Of a DNA stretch of 64,000 nucleotides, positions 47,071 to 57,600 are shown one piece after another. Source of the DNA: Epiperipatus broadwayi (Eukaryota > Onychophora > Udeonychophora > Euonychophora > Peripatidae). Under the pieces are notes generated by a model, which was not told where the DNA came from, searched no databases, and was given only the letters and a program-made list of their open reading frames with translations. The stretch covers positions 3,998,030 through 4,062,029 of the forward strand of contig JAQFVV010000055.1 in the NCBI GenBank assembly GCA_028023455.1, in the 5' to 3' direction. Each line of letters opens with the position of its first letter. Position 1 is the stretch's first letter. The position numbers and the translations under genes are program-made.

Positions 47071-48029
47071 AACATATATACTGAAGCTGCTCTATGTGCT
47101 GACAAATATACACTACTTTAATTATATGCTATCCAAATAAAATGTAAATAAACAAAAAATAAAACCTTAAAATTCATAAATTCAATAAAATAGCAATCAT
47201 CGTTCTCTCTCAGAGCTCCAAAATTGATCATATTTATTTAAAATGTTTTTTCAGAATAGGATGAAAATACATGTTTTATACATCACTTTGATATCATAAA
47301 ACATTTTGTGAAAGTTAATAAAACTGATCAAACATTATAGATTTAGTATTTGCAAAAAAATAAGAACCATATTTACAATTCTGTTAGGAAGTTTAAAGAG
47401 TGAAGAGTTTAACCCAGAATCTGAACAGGTGAATGGTGCATAGGAATGATTGTATAGATTCCAAATCTTATACAAACTTAAAAACATCAATTCAACTAGA
47501 AAGATTATTGTCTTCTAATAATAAGATCGTTATTTTAACATTCCCTTAAAAAAAAAAAGTTATTCAACAAAAAGGCTATCACCCAAAATATGTTTACTTG
47601 TGATGAAACTCTGACATTTTGTTATTTATTTTATTTAAAAAATAAAGATATAGTACAGTAAGTTTTTTATTTTTATTATTTTTTTGAATGAATGTAAATG
47701 AGTGGACATACACTTAGTAAATATACTGTCTTAATTTATTAGTAATAACTGTATTAAAAATTTTGGTTATATTATAATCTTGATTTATATGTGCCAATTA
47801 TTCACATAAAAAAGCATCTGTTTTATATATATATGTGCATATTAAAAAAATATTGTGTACTTTCAGTTCAATAAATAATATATATTCTATTGTAATAAAA
47901 GCTTATCAATAAAATATTAACTATTATCTGTAATATATATGAAAAGGCTTGGAACAAACTGAAATGGCTATCACAATTCTACTGTAGTGCCGTTTGTTGT
48001 TCTTGACCACAACTACAAAAATAAACATT
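47071..48029. other. A+T-rich non-coding stretch
   Basis: No gene or clear repeat seen. Confidence 0.5.
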
Positions 48030-48085
48030 TCCACTAGATATCACTATTTTCATTATTATTATGATAATAAGTAATTCCACTAGAT

Positions 48086-49808
48086 GTCGCTGTTTTCAAC
48101 AACTTATGGATATGAGTAGGAATTCAGGTAAACAGTTATATATGAGTTTTATAGATATAGAGAAGGCATATGATTGAGTAAATAAAAATAGATTATGAAT
48201 AAGTTTAGCAAATTTGGGAATGGATGAAACTTTAGTGGATATTATTAAGAAATTATATGAAAATAATATTATTATTATATATATATCAATTAGGGAATAT
48301 AGAATCAGTTAAAGTTTAAAATGGGGTGGGACTAAGACAAGGATGCCCTATGTTACCAATTTTGTTTGTGTTGTATTTGAGTGAAATGGAAAAGCAATAG
48401 AAAGATTAGGGAAAGGAATAGAAATACCTTAATAGGTAGTAAGGGAGTATACATTTTATCAGGTCTTTTTTTACAGATGATATATTTTTGTGTACAGGAA
48501 AAAGAGAAAATATGGAAGTTATGCTGAGGACATGTGTAAGGGTGGGTAAAGAGATGGGGATTAAATTTAGTGAAGAAAAAACAAATATAATGATGGTTAA
48601 TACTGGGGAAAGAGAAGATGTAGAACTTTTACTGGGAGATACTAACTTAAGTGTGGTGAATAGATATAGTTATTTGGGAATTATTTTAAGTAGTCAGAAA
48701 AATTATTTGGATGAATGGGAGAAAAAAATAATAAATGAAGCAAAGAAAAAAGGGATTGATTAAGAAATTAACAGTGTTTTCATATAATAAATGTGATATA
48801 GCTAGAATTATATGGAAGGGAGTTGCAGTAGCAGGGTTAACATATGGTAATGATGCATTATGTGCTAGTAAAGGGGTATTAGATTATTTAGAAAAAGTTC
48901 AAAGGGAAGTAGGAAGACATGCATTGGATGCAGATGTATGAACAGCAAGGGAGGCAAATCAAGGAGAAATGGGATGGTCAAGTTTTCATATGAGAGATGC
49001 AAAAAGTAAAATGAAAATGTTTGGTAGATTGCATTTTATGGATAATAAAAGAATAACCAAAATAGTATTTAATTGGGTTATAAGTAAATGGCAGGTAACA
49101 AGATGGGTGAGAAAGGAAATGTGGTATGCAAAAGATTTGGATAAAGAATTTATATCAGTATATTTGTACAAAAGATGGGATGATTGTGTTAGGAGGATTG
49201 TTGAGTGTTATAGTGGTAAGGAATGGGATAAAAGAATAGATTTATTAATAAAGAATAGGGAGTTAGAAAGATGGAGAAATAGTATGGAGAGTAAAAAGAG
49301 TTTAAATATATATAGAAATAAATAGAATATTAGGTGCGAGTTAATATATGATAGCAGTAAGGAAAGTAGTTTATTGTTTAATGCTCGAATGAGATCTTTA
49401 GCAACAAGAGAATATGCATGTAAGTGGAAAAATATAGGTGATTTAGTCTGTAAATTATGTAAGGAAGGAATAGAAAATATTAGGCATCTGTTAATTGAAT
49501 GTAAATGCTTGAAAACAGAAAGAGTACAAATTATAAAGTTATGGAAAAATAAATATGAAAAAAGTGATTATACTGAAAGTGGATTATTGGTTTTTATGAT
49601 GGGTTTGGAAAAAGATAACGGGGATTTAGATATAAAGGCCATAGAGTTGACAAAGATTATATTGTGGAAATGAGATGGATAAGAATATGGGAAAACTTAG
49701 AGTGGGGAATGAAAGATAAAGTGGCTAACAGGTTTCTCTGGGCATGGTTGTTGAGAGATTCCTGACTCCGTTTAAAGAGAAATCAAAGTACATCACATCA
49801 CATCACAT
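48086..49808 (+). mobile_element. CR1-group LINE, copy F (3' part)
   Basis: It starts within RT (AACTTATGGATATGAGTAGG, then FIDIEKAYD-type codons with a stop), keeps the second half of RT (VGKEMGIKFSEEKTNIMMVN, NRYSYLGIILSSQ), the C-terminal region and knuckle (CKLCKEGIENIRHLLIECKC), and ends with three CATCA units. Several frameshifts (about 48420, 48740, 48940, 49325). Inserted in the ~47-bp satellite. Confidence 0.9.
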
Positions 49809-50100
49809 ATATACCATTAGATATTGTTTTTAATTAAAAATAATAAATATTAATGCCAACTGTCATTTTAATTGAAAATAATATATATATATCGCTAGAT
49901 TCCATTATCTTTAATTGGAGATTATAAATAATGTCAATAGGAGTTATCATCTTTATTTGGAGATTAGTAAAAATATATCCATATTATGCAAATATATTTC
50001 CAATCAGTTGTGAACTTGGAAATATTGTAAATGAAAACAAAAAAAGCTTCTGTTGAAAATAATTAAATTGTTAAAATATAGACTCTACAATCATAATACT
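49809..50100. repeat. ~47-bp satellite, last segment
   Basis: Motifs of the type CGCTAGATTCCATTATCTTT and AATTGGAGATTATAAATAAT continue to about 49990; then unique A+T-rich DNA. Confidence 0.6.
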
Positions 50101-50109
50101 ATAGTTGTG

Positions 50110-50370
50110 TCTGTTTGGTTATACAGCATCATCATCATCAACCATTATCAATCCACTGCAGGATGAACGTCTCTCCAATTTTAATTCATCTTCTCCGATC
50201 TTTAGCTTCTCTTCTCCACATCATCCCTGCGACCTGCGTACTTTCTTATTTCGATCATTCATCTCACATGTAGTCTCTTTCTGGGTCTTTTACAATCTCT
50301 TGGAATCCCGTTTAAGATTTCAATTACCTATCTATTATCATCTCTTCTAGCAATATGTCCAGCGTACAAT
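50110..50370 (-). mobile_element. RTE LINE 3' end, minus strand
   Basis: The + strand shows CATCATCATCATCAACCATT followed by the reverse complement of the RTE 3' region (TCACATGTAGTCTCTTTCTG, TATTATCATCTCTTCTAGCA), matching 5150-5370 on the opposite strand. No intact frame; the 81-codon + strand open frame is a shadow. Confidence 0.8.
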
Positions 50371-51570
50371 TTTATATATGTGCAATATCATCTTTACAAC
50401 CAGTTATATATAAAGAGTGTACCTAACACCTTAAAAAAGAGCAACTCGTAAAAAAAGATAGAAGAACACAATAATAAAGTATTTTGCAACAAAAAAAGGT
50501 TATTAAAGGAAAGTAAATGAAATACTGTTTATAAAATTTGCTTCCTTAAGAAGGTATTATAAAGGAAATTATCATTTTAATTAAATATTACTGAGTAATT
50601 AAAGTGAAAATGAATTAATTAATTTGTTTTTTATATATAAAAAATTATGCAATAAATACGTGTTTAAATAAAAAAAATCTACGTATATAATTGAAAAAAG
50701 TAATCTTATTTGAATTAATAAGCTTTTTTTAATTACTCACAAAATAATAGTAATAATAATAGTATGATAATTATTTGTCTATAAGAGAATTTTTAAATAT
50801 AGTCGGCAGAGCTGTAATTTACATCAATAGGCTTCCACTTTATAACCTATATATATATGCGTCTGCACTAAAACCAGTATCACATGACTCAAGATAAATT
50901 ATCTCAAAAACAGTCCCGTGCAAGTTTAGCACAACGATAGCGTGAGTATCTGAAATGTGGGGACCTAGGATCGATTCTGGTGTTCACACTTTCCGTATTC
51001 ATATTACTACGGATTCTTGAGCCATTCGAATATTTATTTAATTCAAAAACATCAATCGTCAATTTACTATTAATTTTGGCTTATTAATATTATAGATTAT
51101 AGAACAAAAACATGCGCTATATAAGAAAATAAATGTCTTGTTTACATATGTTTAATTATAAGAATGACGTATCGTAAATTCTAGAAATTTCATTGGCGTC
51201 ATTCATTCACGATGTAGAAAAGTAATTTAAAGTGATCAATTAATAACTTCACGCTCTTTATTTCAAACACTTCAGATTTACCCATACATATACGGTTGGG
51301 TCGAAAATATAGGTGATTCATTCTATATTTTCTTAAAGACTTTATCTTGGGTTTGAAAAAGTGGGAGTATTCATTTATATAATGACATCTGCAAAGTGCA
51401 TGTGTATATCAGCTTATTGGCTTATTAATATTATAGATTATAGAACAAAAACATCGCGCTATATAAGAAAATAAATGACTTATTAATTTTTTACTTTTAT
51501 AAAGAAAATGACTATAAGCTCCCTATATCTAATTCAATCTATCCTATACAATTGTTACACATGACAGCAT
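50371..51570. other. Non-coding stretch with tRNA-like scrap and a direct repeat
   Basis: 50927-51000 has TTTAGCACAACGATAGCGTG and AGGATCGATTCTGG (weak A and B boxes). TTGGCTTATTAATATTATAG and the next ~45 bp occur at 51077 and again at 51417. No gene. Confidence 0.5.
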
Positions 51571-51990
51571 AATGTGAAAAGATAAATCATCTCCAATATA
51601 CCAGCTCTCATCAGTTGGTCCAGATCACCATCTCCCGCACATATATACAATCAGCACTCAGTTTATATTAAGATAGTGAAATTGAAAATCGAAGGATGGA
51701 ATGCTCAAAGCCCTTGTTGATACCAGTATTACTGTTATACCCATGTTGACCTTAAATCAATCTGACCCCTCACTCATACGACCTTAATATTCCCATTTAA
51801 TTATTCAGAGGAGGGATGGGCAGAATACAGGCTGAATATGTAATATTTAAATATATGTATATTGTCTATACTAAACTGAATGTATATCATTTGTATAAGA
51901 TAGATTGGATAGATAGAGAGAGATTGAAAGTTCGAGTTTAAATTTCTTATAATTACATTATGTTTAGTATAGACAATATACATATATTTA
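51571..51990 (+). mobile_element. FB1 element, partial, with tRNA-like hairpin end
   Basis: The FB1 body (CTCATCAGTTGGTCCAGATC) runs to GGGATGGGCAGAATACAGG at about 51830. It is followed by a hairpin with arms TATGTATATTGTCTATACTA and its complement (51855-51985) enclosing a tRNA-like stretch ending GAAAGTTCGAGTTTAAAT. Confidence 0.75.
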
Positions 51991-52073
51991 AAGAAAATTA
52001 ATATAATAAAAATCTACATAATATATAAATTAAACTTCTGTTTTATTGATTTCTTCTTTTCACATTTATTTTA

Positions 52074-52208
52074 TTAGTTTTTGCAACTTATCTATTGTCA
52101 ACGATTTTGACAATCTACTTTTTTTTAAAAGTGACACTAGGGGCGCCAATGCAGTATTTTTAACGTTGTAGGCTTACAAATACTTAAGTTTCTTGATCCA
52201 ACTTTAAT
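52074..52208 (+). repeat. Left direct repeat flanking FB1 at 52251
   Basis: TTAGTTTTTGCAACTTATCT, CAACGATTTTGACAATCTAC, GGGGCGCCAATGCAGTATTT and AACGTTGTAGG recur in the same order at 52850-52986. Confidence 0.88.
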
Positions 52209-52250
52209 AACTATACAGGCTTAAATCTGCATATATATATGTGTGTGTGT

Positions 52251-52845
52251 GTAATGTATGCGGGATTCGAACTCAGACTTTCACACAACTCTCAACTCTC
52301 CATGCCATCTCATATTGCTGACCCACCTGATCACACACATGTTGAAAAGATAAATAATCACCAATATATATATATATATTTCATGATAAACCAGCAATCA
52401 TTAGTTGGTCCAGATTACTATCTCCACACATATATGCAAGCAAAGCTCAGCTTTAAATTAAGATAGCTAATCCTCATACTTTAATGGACAGGCTTCAAAC
52501 TACTCCAACTCACAACTCTTCAACCTTCCATTTCATTGAAAATCAGATGATGGAATGTTCAAAGCACTATGGAAGGCTGAAGAGTTGTGAGTTGGAGTAG
52601 TTTGAAGCCTGTCCATTAATGTATGAAGATTGGTTATCTTAATATAAAGCTGAGCACTGGATTGTATATATGTGTGGAGATAGTAATGTGGACCAACTGA
52701 TGTTTGCTGGTTTAGCATGAAATACATATATTGGTGATTATTTATCTTTTCAACATGTGTGTGATCAGGTGGGTCAGCAATATGCGATGGCATGGAGAGT
52801 TGAGAGTTGTGCGAAAATCTTGAGTTCAAATCCCAGATACATTAC
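52251..52845. mobile_element. FB1 foldback with tRNA-like ends
   Basis: Left end TAATGTATGCGGGATTCGAA is answered by TTTGAACTCAAGATT-type complement ending CAGATACATTACA. Each end carries, in outward orientation, a B-box-like GAGTTCAAATCCC. The interior holds two opposed copies of the CAGTTGGTCCAGATTAC core, meeting near 52560. The two open frames in it are by-products. Confidence 0.85.
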
Positions 52846-52849
52846 ATTT

Positions 52850-52986
52850 TTTAGTTTTTGCAAATTATCTATTGCCAACGATTTTGACAATCTACTTTTT
52901 TAAAAATGACAGTAGGGGCGCCAGTGCAGTATTTTTAACGTTGTAGGTTTACAAATATTTAAGTTTTTTTTATCCAACTTTAAAAA
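52850..52986 (+). repeat. Right direct repeat flanking FB1 at 52251
   Basis: See 52074-52208; about 90% alike by eye, with CGCCAATGCAG changed to CGCCAGTGCAG. Confidence 0.88.
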
Positions 52987-53520
52987 ATGTGATCATTCAA
53001 TATTTATGACGGGGGGGGGGGAGTATTTAAATTATAAACATTTTACAATATGGAATTTATAAAAAAAAAATCACAATACAAAGTGTCATCTGTGACAGGG
53101 TCTTCATTCTTAAATTTTTTTGAGTAGAAGATACCACTAGACTTTACGATAAACCTGCTCCACCAAAAAAAAGCTTTAGAACCAGGACCAAGAAGAGAAC
53201 TGGTAGCTAATTTCAACTTGATATAGTTACTCTTTAGTGAAATTATTTTTCCAGAAGAAGGAAATTTAATAAAACAGGTAGAGGCTATCTTATTCTAATA
53301 TATCACCATCTAAAACAATTTTGAAATGAAATGTTAATGATATCTTTAAAGCAAAAAAAAGACTTGGAGTAGAATATAATGTAACTTGGAGTAAGTAATA
53401 ATAATAATAATATGATAATATGGAAGTTTAGTTTGTGTGCAAAAAAACAAAGGGTCTGTTTGTTACTACCTCTCCAATAAGCACTTGTGTAGATTTAATC
53501 AATATTTATAAAATTCAAAG
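52987..53520. other. Non-coding stretch
   Basis: A G-run (about 53010-53021) and poly-A. No gene. Confidence 0.45.
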
Positions 53521-53521
53521 A

Positions 53522-54070
53522 GCTCCGCTAACTGCTCTAACAAGCTTTGTTGGTAAAATGTTAGCAAGAGAAAGCATTTAAAATATCTCTATCAGAAACC
53601 ACACAGAAACCCCAGACCAATGGTTTCGTGCTTTGGCACTCCTCAGTAAAGTGCTAGGATAGCTTCAGACACTAGATCTAAAAATACCAACACAAAGCCA
53701 GCACTTATCTAAAAGTTAACTATTGTGGAGAAAATCTGAAATTTTTAAGACACCCACATGTCTTCAAACCCAGCTATCTAACTCAAATAGCTATATGGGG
53801 CTGAGAGATCTTCAGCCAAACCATATATTAGTAGTTTTAGCAATATAACATCCCTTAAGACTTAAAAGCAAAGACTATAAATAGTCAATAAAAATAAAAA
53901 AAGAGTCATATATCACATGACTCAATTGGGTTTGGGTGTGGTTTCTGATAGAGATATTTTAAATGTTTTCTCTTATTAGCATTTTCGCAACAAAGCTTGT
54001 TAGAGCAATTAGCAAAGCTTTTTGTTTTTATTTACAAGCTTAAAAAATTGAGTCATGTGAAATATGACTT
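53522..54070. mobile_element. Foldback element (family FB2), copy 4
   Basis: Arms: CTCTAACAAGCTTTGTTGG, GCATTTAAAATATCTCTATC and AGAAACCACAC on the left; GTGTGGTTTCTGATAGAG, ATATTTTAAATGTTTTCTC and CAACAAAGCTTGTTAGAG on the right. The interior has AGATCTAAAAATACCAACAC. Confidence 0.85.
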
Positions 54071-54246
54071 TTTTTTTATTTATAAAATTCAGTTTTAAAT
54101 AGTGAATAACCCCCTCCCCCTAATGTAAAATTAATATCAAATCAAAAAGAACTTATTTCTCACATTTTATTTTTGGAAAGAAAAAAAAACATTCGAAATA
54201 TGGATTCTGAAAACGCAAATGCTTTTTATTATATATTTCTAAACAG

Positions 54247-54297
54247 GTGACCTCATGCAGAGAAGAGAGTGAACGTCTGGAAGAATTTGAAATTCAG
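54247..54297 (+). CDS. Putative 51-nt internal exon of an unidentified gene
   Basis: A TTTCTAAACAG acceptor is followed by 51 bases and a strong GTAAGA donor. Only phase 0 is open, giving the charged peptide VTSCREESERLEEFEIQ, likely helical or coiled-coil. The codon use (CTG, CGT, GCAGAG) is less A+T-rich than the flanks. Both neighbours are introns or intergenic DNA with repeats. I cannot name the gene; the partner exons would lie outside or be too short to see. Alternative: chance occurrence of both splice signals. Confidence 0.45.
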
Positions 54298-56980
54298 GTA
54301 AGAATTATAGAAACCAAATGAATTGTAATTAGATGAAATAAAATTAAATCTTACTTGATAAAAGTTTAAAATTTGTATAATTCAAAAACAAAAACTTTAT
54401 AAAAGACAGTCTCTATAACATTATATATATATATATAAAAATATGTATGTTGCTATATAAAGCATCCATCTACATTCTCCACAATCTGAGTTTGAATCCG
54501 GGCTGAATAAATTTGAACATTTTTTCTATAGGGTCATTTTTTTTTGTCAGATAGTCAGCCCATGTCTAAACCAGTTGAGTAACTAATTCTAGTTGATAAA
54601 TGTTTATCTAGCTATTTTTAGTTAAAGGGTAAATTAAAGGTGGAAAACCTCAAACCCTTGTTCATCCAACAATTGATAAACCTACAATTACCCTCTTCTT
54701 CACCATTGGCAAGAACTGTTATAAAGGGCTTTCCGCTGCAGTAAGCTATTTCAATGCGGTTTTTCTTATTATACTTTTGATAAATATAATAATTTTTAAT
54801 CTATTAAATAATTGTTTTATAACGATTTATAAATTTATTAAAAGATGGTTGTTTTGAATAAAATAACATGCTAAAATCTAAGTACGTATAAAATAAAGGT
54901 GTATAATACATATATATATATGTGTGTGTGTGTGTTTCTTTATATATATATCTTATGACACTAATCATAATGAATAAGGAATACTTAAGAAACATACATA
55001 ATTATATGCATTATGAATAAAGGCGGCATTTTATTTAATTAAAAAATATAATAGCCACATTCTGAACTGTGAACTATGATGATACAATGCTCACAGGATC
55101 AGTTTCAGAAGAATCTGCCTTCATCAGCTGCATCAAACTTCAATGTAGTTAACCACGAATCAGGATACACTTGAATCTTATATGATAGAGTATGAAACCT
55201 CTGGATGGAGAGGATTTCCCTGAAATCGGTCATGTGTGCATTGCATTGCCATAGCTTGTAATCAGAATTTGGCTACTATATGGCATTTTATATTTTAGTT
55301 AATGAATAAGTTAATAGATGGAACTGAAAACGCACTCGTTCATTTATATTATAGGATATAGCTCTATGATGTACTAATTACATAATTGGTTATATAAACA
55401 TGTGTATCTCTAAAAGACAATTTATTTTGTTGTTATTTATTTAGCACATAGACTCTTTTGATAGCTTTACTATTATTAAAATAGCATATAAATAAAATTG
55501 TAGAAATTCCAGCCAGGAGGTAGAATCACCAATGGCTTTATTAATTCCTTTAATTTAGTTCTTAGTTTGTATTTGTCCATTTCCATTTATGGAGCAAATA
55601 AACACAATGATCATGGATTATCCTGAATCTGTTGATGAAACTCCAATTGCACTTAGAAAGATCCAATCCAGTTGACTTCATTATTGAATCCAGAAAGAAT
55701 TTTCTCCCTCTTGAAAATGGTCTCTTTAATCACTTTGCATTAATTTGCATATATTTGCATACATTTGTGTAGTTCTCAACACTTTAGTAGTTATGATTAT
55801 GGAAGCATAAAGCCTTCTCAAAGTGCTCAGCTCATTAAATTGCAGAGTACTATTTGCTTTTGAATACTTTATTATCTGTGCACAAAGCACATGAATATGT
55901 TATCAATTATATGCTGATGAAGTAAATATTTATTTTTTATGACAGAATTCTTGATTGAACATTCAAAAGAGGGATCTGGATTTGAGATGAAAATTAGGTG
56001 GTAAAATTGTATCCTGGTTTATTGGCAAGATCGATCTGCTTAGTGGTTTCTTATATATTTCTTAGCAAGCAACTTCTCTCCTGTTATCTGGTGGAGGAAG
56101 ACCAGGATACCACTGTGAAGTAATAGATTTGAATGTACCGGTAATATTTTTCATGGAATATTTAATTATCCAGAAGTTTAGTATGGGAGCTTTCCCTCCA
56201 AACAAGGACATCATATTCACCAGAAGATCATGCTAGTACAAAAGAAGCTTCTTTAAAGTATTTGCATCACAACTCCAAGAAGTGCCATATGAGTTTTGAA
56301 GGAGGTTAATAGGAAGTAAAACTATAACTAAAAAATAGAGCAATGATATTTGAAAATAGCTAATCATATACAAAAATTCAATAGTAAAAAAGTGACAATT
56401 GGAAAAATCATATAGAGAAAATCAATGAAGTGAGACATTTTCAGTGGGCTCGGAAACTAGGGATTCAATTTTCAACTCATGAAAATAAAATGTCCATTTG
56501 GCTAAGTGAATGAAGTTGTTGTGCTCATTCTACCATCTGTACTCCCAAGCATCTAAATATATAATTATTATAATTAAAGTGATTGGTATCAATGAAGTAT
56601 CTCTAATCCATTAAGTCAAAAAAAGATACACATATATTATAATGCAATGATTGTATACTCTTCACAAGGTGTTAAAGCAGATAGAAACCAGTTCCTACCT
56701 TGCATGATAGTGGGGTGAAGTGAAGGTTATCAAAACTATCACATGGGTAAGAAATCTCAGGCGTTAATAACGTTATGGATATATTATTCACTAGGTCAAA
56801 AAGTATATATTTCAGCTAGGGATAATCTCTAGCTTAACAAATGATTAATAGAAATTATTAATATATTTTCATAAAATAATTTATGTCAAAGTTGTGAATG
56901 CAGAAAATTTGAAATTTGTTAAACTATAGAAATATGCCATATATGGGAGTGTAATAATGCTCAAGGCTAAAGGCTTTTAT
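54298..56980. other. Long stretch without a supported gene
   Basis: 54455-54560 has a tRNA-like TGAGTTTGAATCCGGG B box. 54908-54945 is an AT/GT microsatellite. 55101-55128 holds, on the minus strand, CTGATGAAGGCAGATTCTTC then TGAAAC. The remainder is unique DNA, possibly intron if the 54247 exon is real. Confidence 0.45.
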
Positions 56981-56984
56981 AAAT

Positions 56985-57285
56985 AACTATTAGAAACCAG
57001 TCAACACTTAGACAATCCCAATATAGATAACAATCAATAATCTCAAGCTGTTGTCAAGGCAACAATACTTAGAGAATCCCAATATAGATAACAATCAACA
57101 ATCTCAAACTGTTGTCAAGGCAACAATACTTAGAGAATCCCAATATAGATAACAATCAACAATCTCAAACTGTTGTCAAGGCAACAATACTTAGACAACC
57201 CCAATATAGATAACAATCAACAATTTCAAATCATTGTCAAGGCAAGGTTGTCTAAGTGTTGACTGGTTTCTAATGGTTATATATA
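56985..57285. mobile_element. MITE with internal 61-bp tandem repeat
   Basis: The terminal inverted repeats are about 30 bp: ATTAGAAACCAGTCAACACT at the left and AGTGTTGACTGGTTTCTAAT at the right. Between them a 61-bp unit (CAATATAGATAACAATCAA) recurs at 57018, 57079, 57140 and 57201. A solo unit with one similar end is at 20627-20705. Confidence 0.88.
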
Positions 57286-57600
57286 TATATATAATGTCTG
57301 TTAATTAAAAGAAAATTGTAATTATAATAAAAATAATAAATTTAACATAATAAACTATTAAAAACAGTCTTTAAATCTGAAGAAGTAAGTACTTTCAGTT
57401 AATTTCTTAAACCTTCCTCAACTGCCATTAAATTCAAAAAAAAAAAACAAAGTGAAGCAAATAATCATCAATTCAAATCCCATGAATACCTTGTTTTAAT
57501 GTTAGCAGTATGTCTATTTACTAAATGCATTTTATTCCTATTTATAAAAATTGCCTTCTTAATTTTTCTTTTAATATGGTTTCTCTCTACATGAAGAATT
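57286..57600. other. Non-coding stretch
   Basis: AT tract and poly-A; no gene. Confidence 0.45.

Noticed and set aside
49805-49990. A direct-repeat flank for LINE F like that of LINE E
   Set aside because: The sequence before F (48030-48085) and after F are only generally similar satellite units; no specific match was seen.
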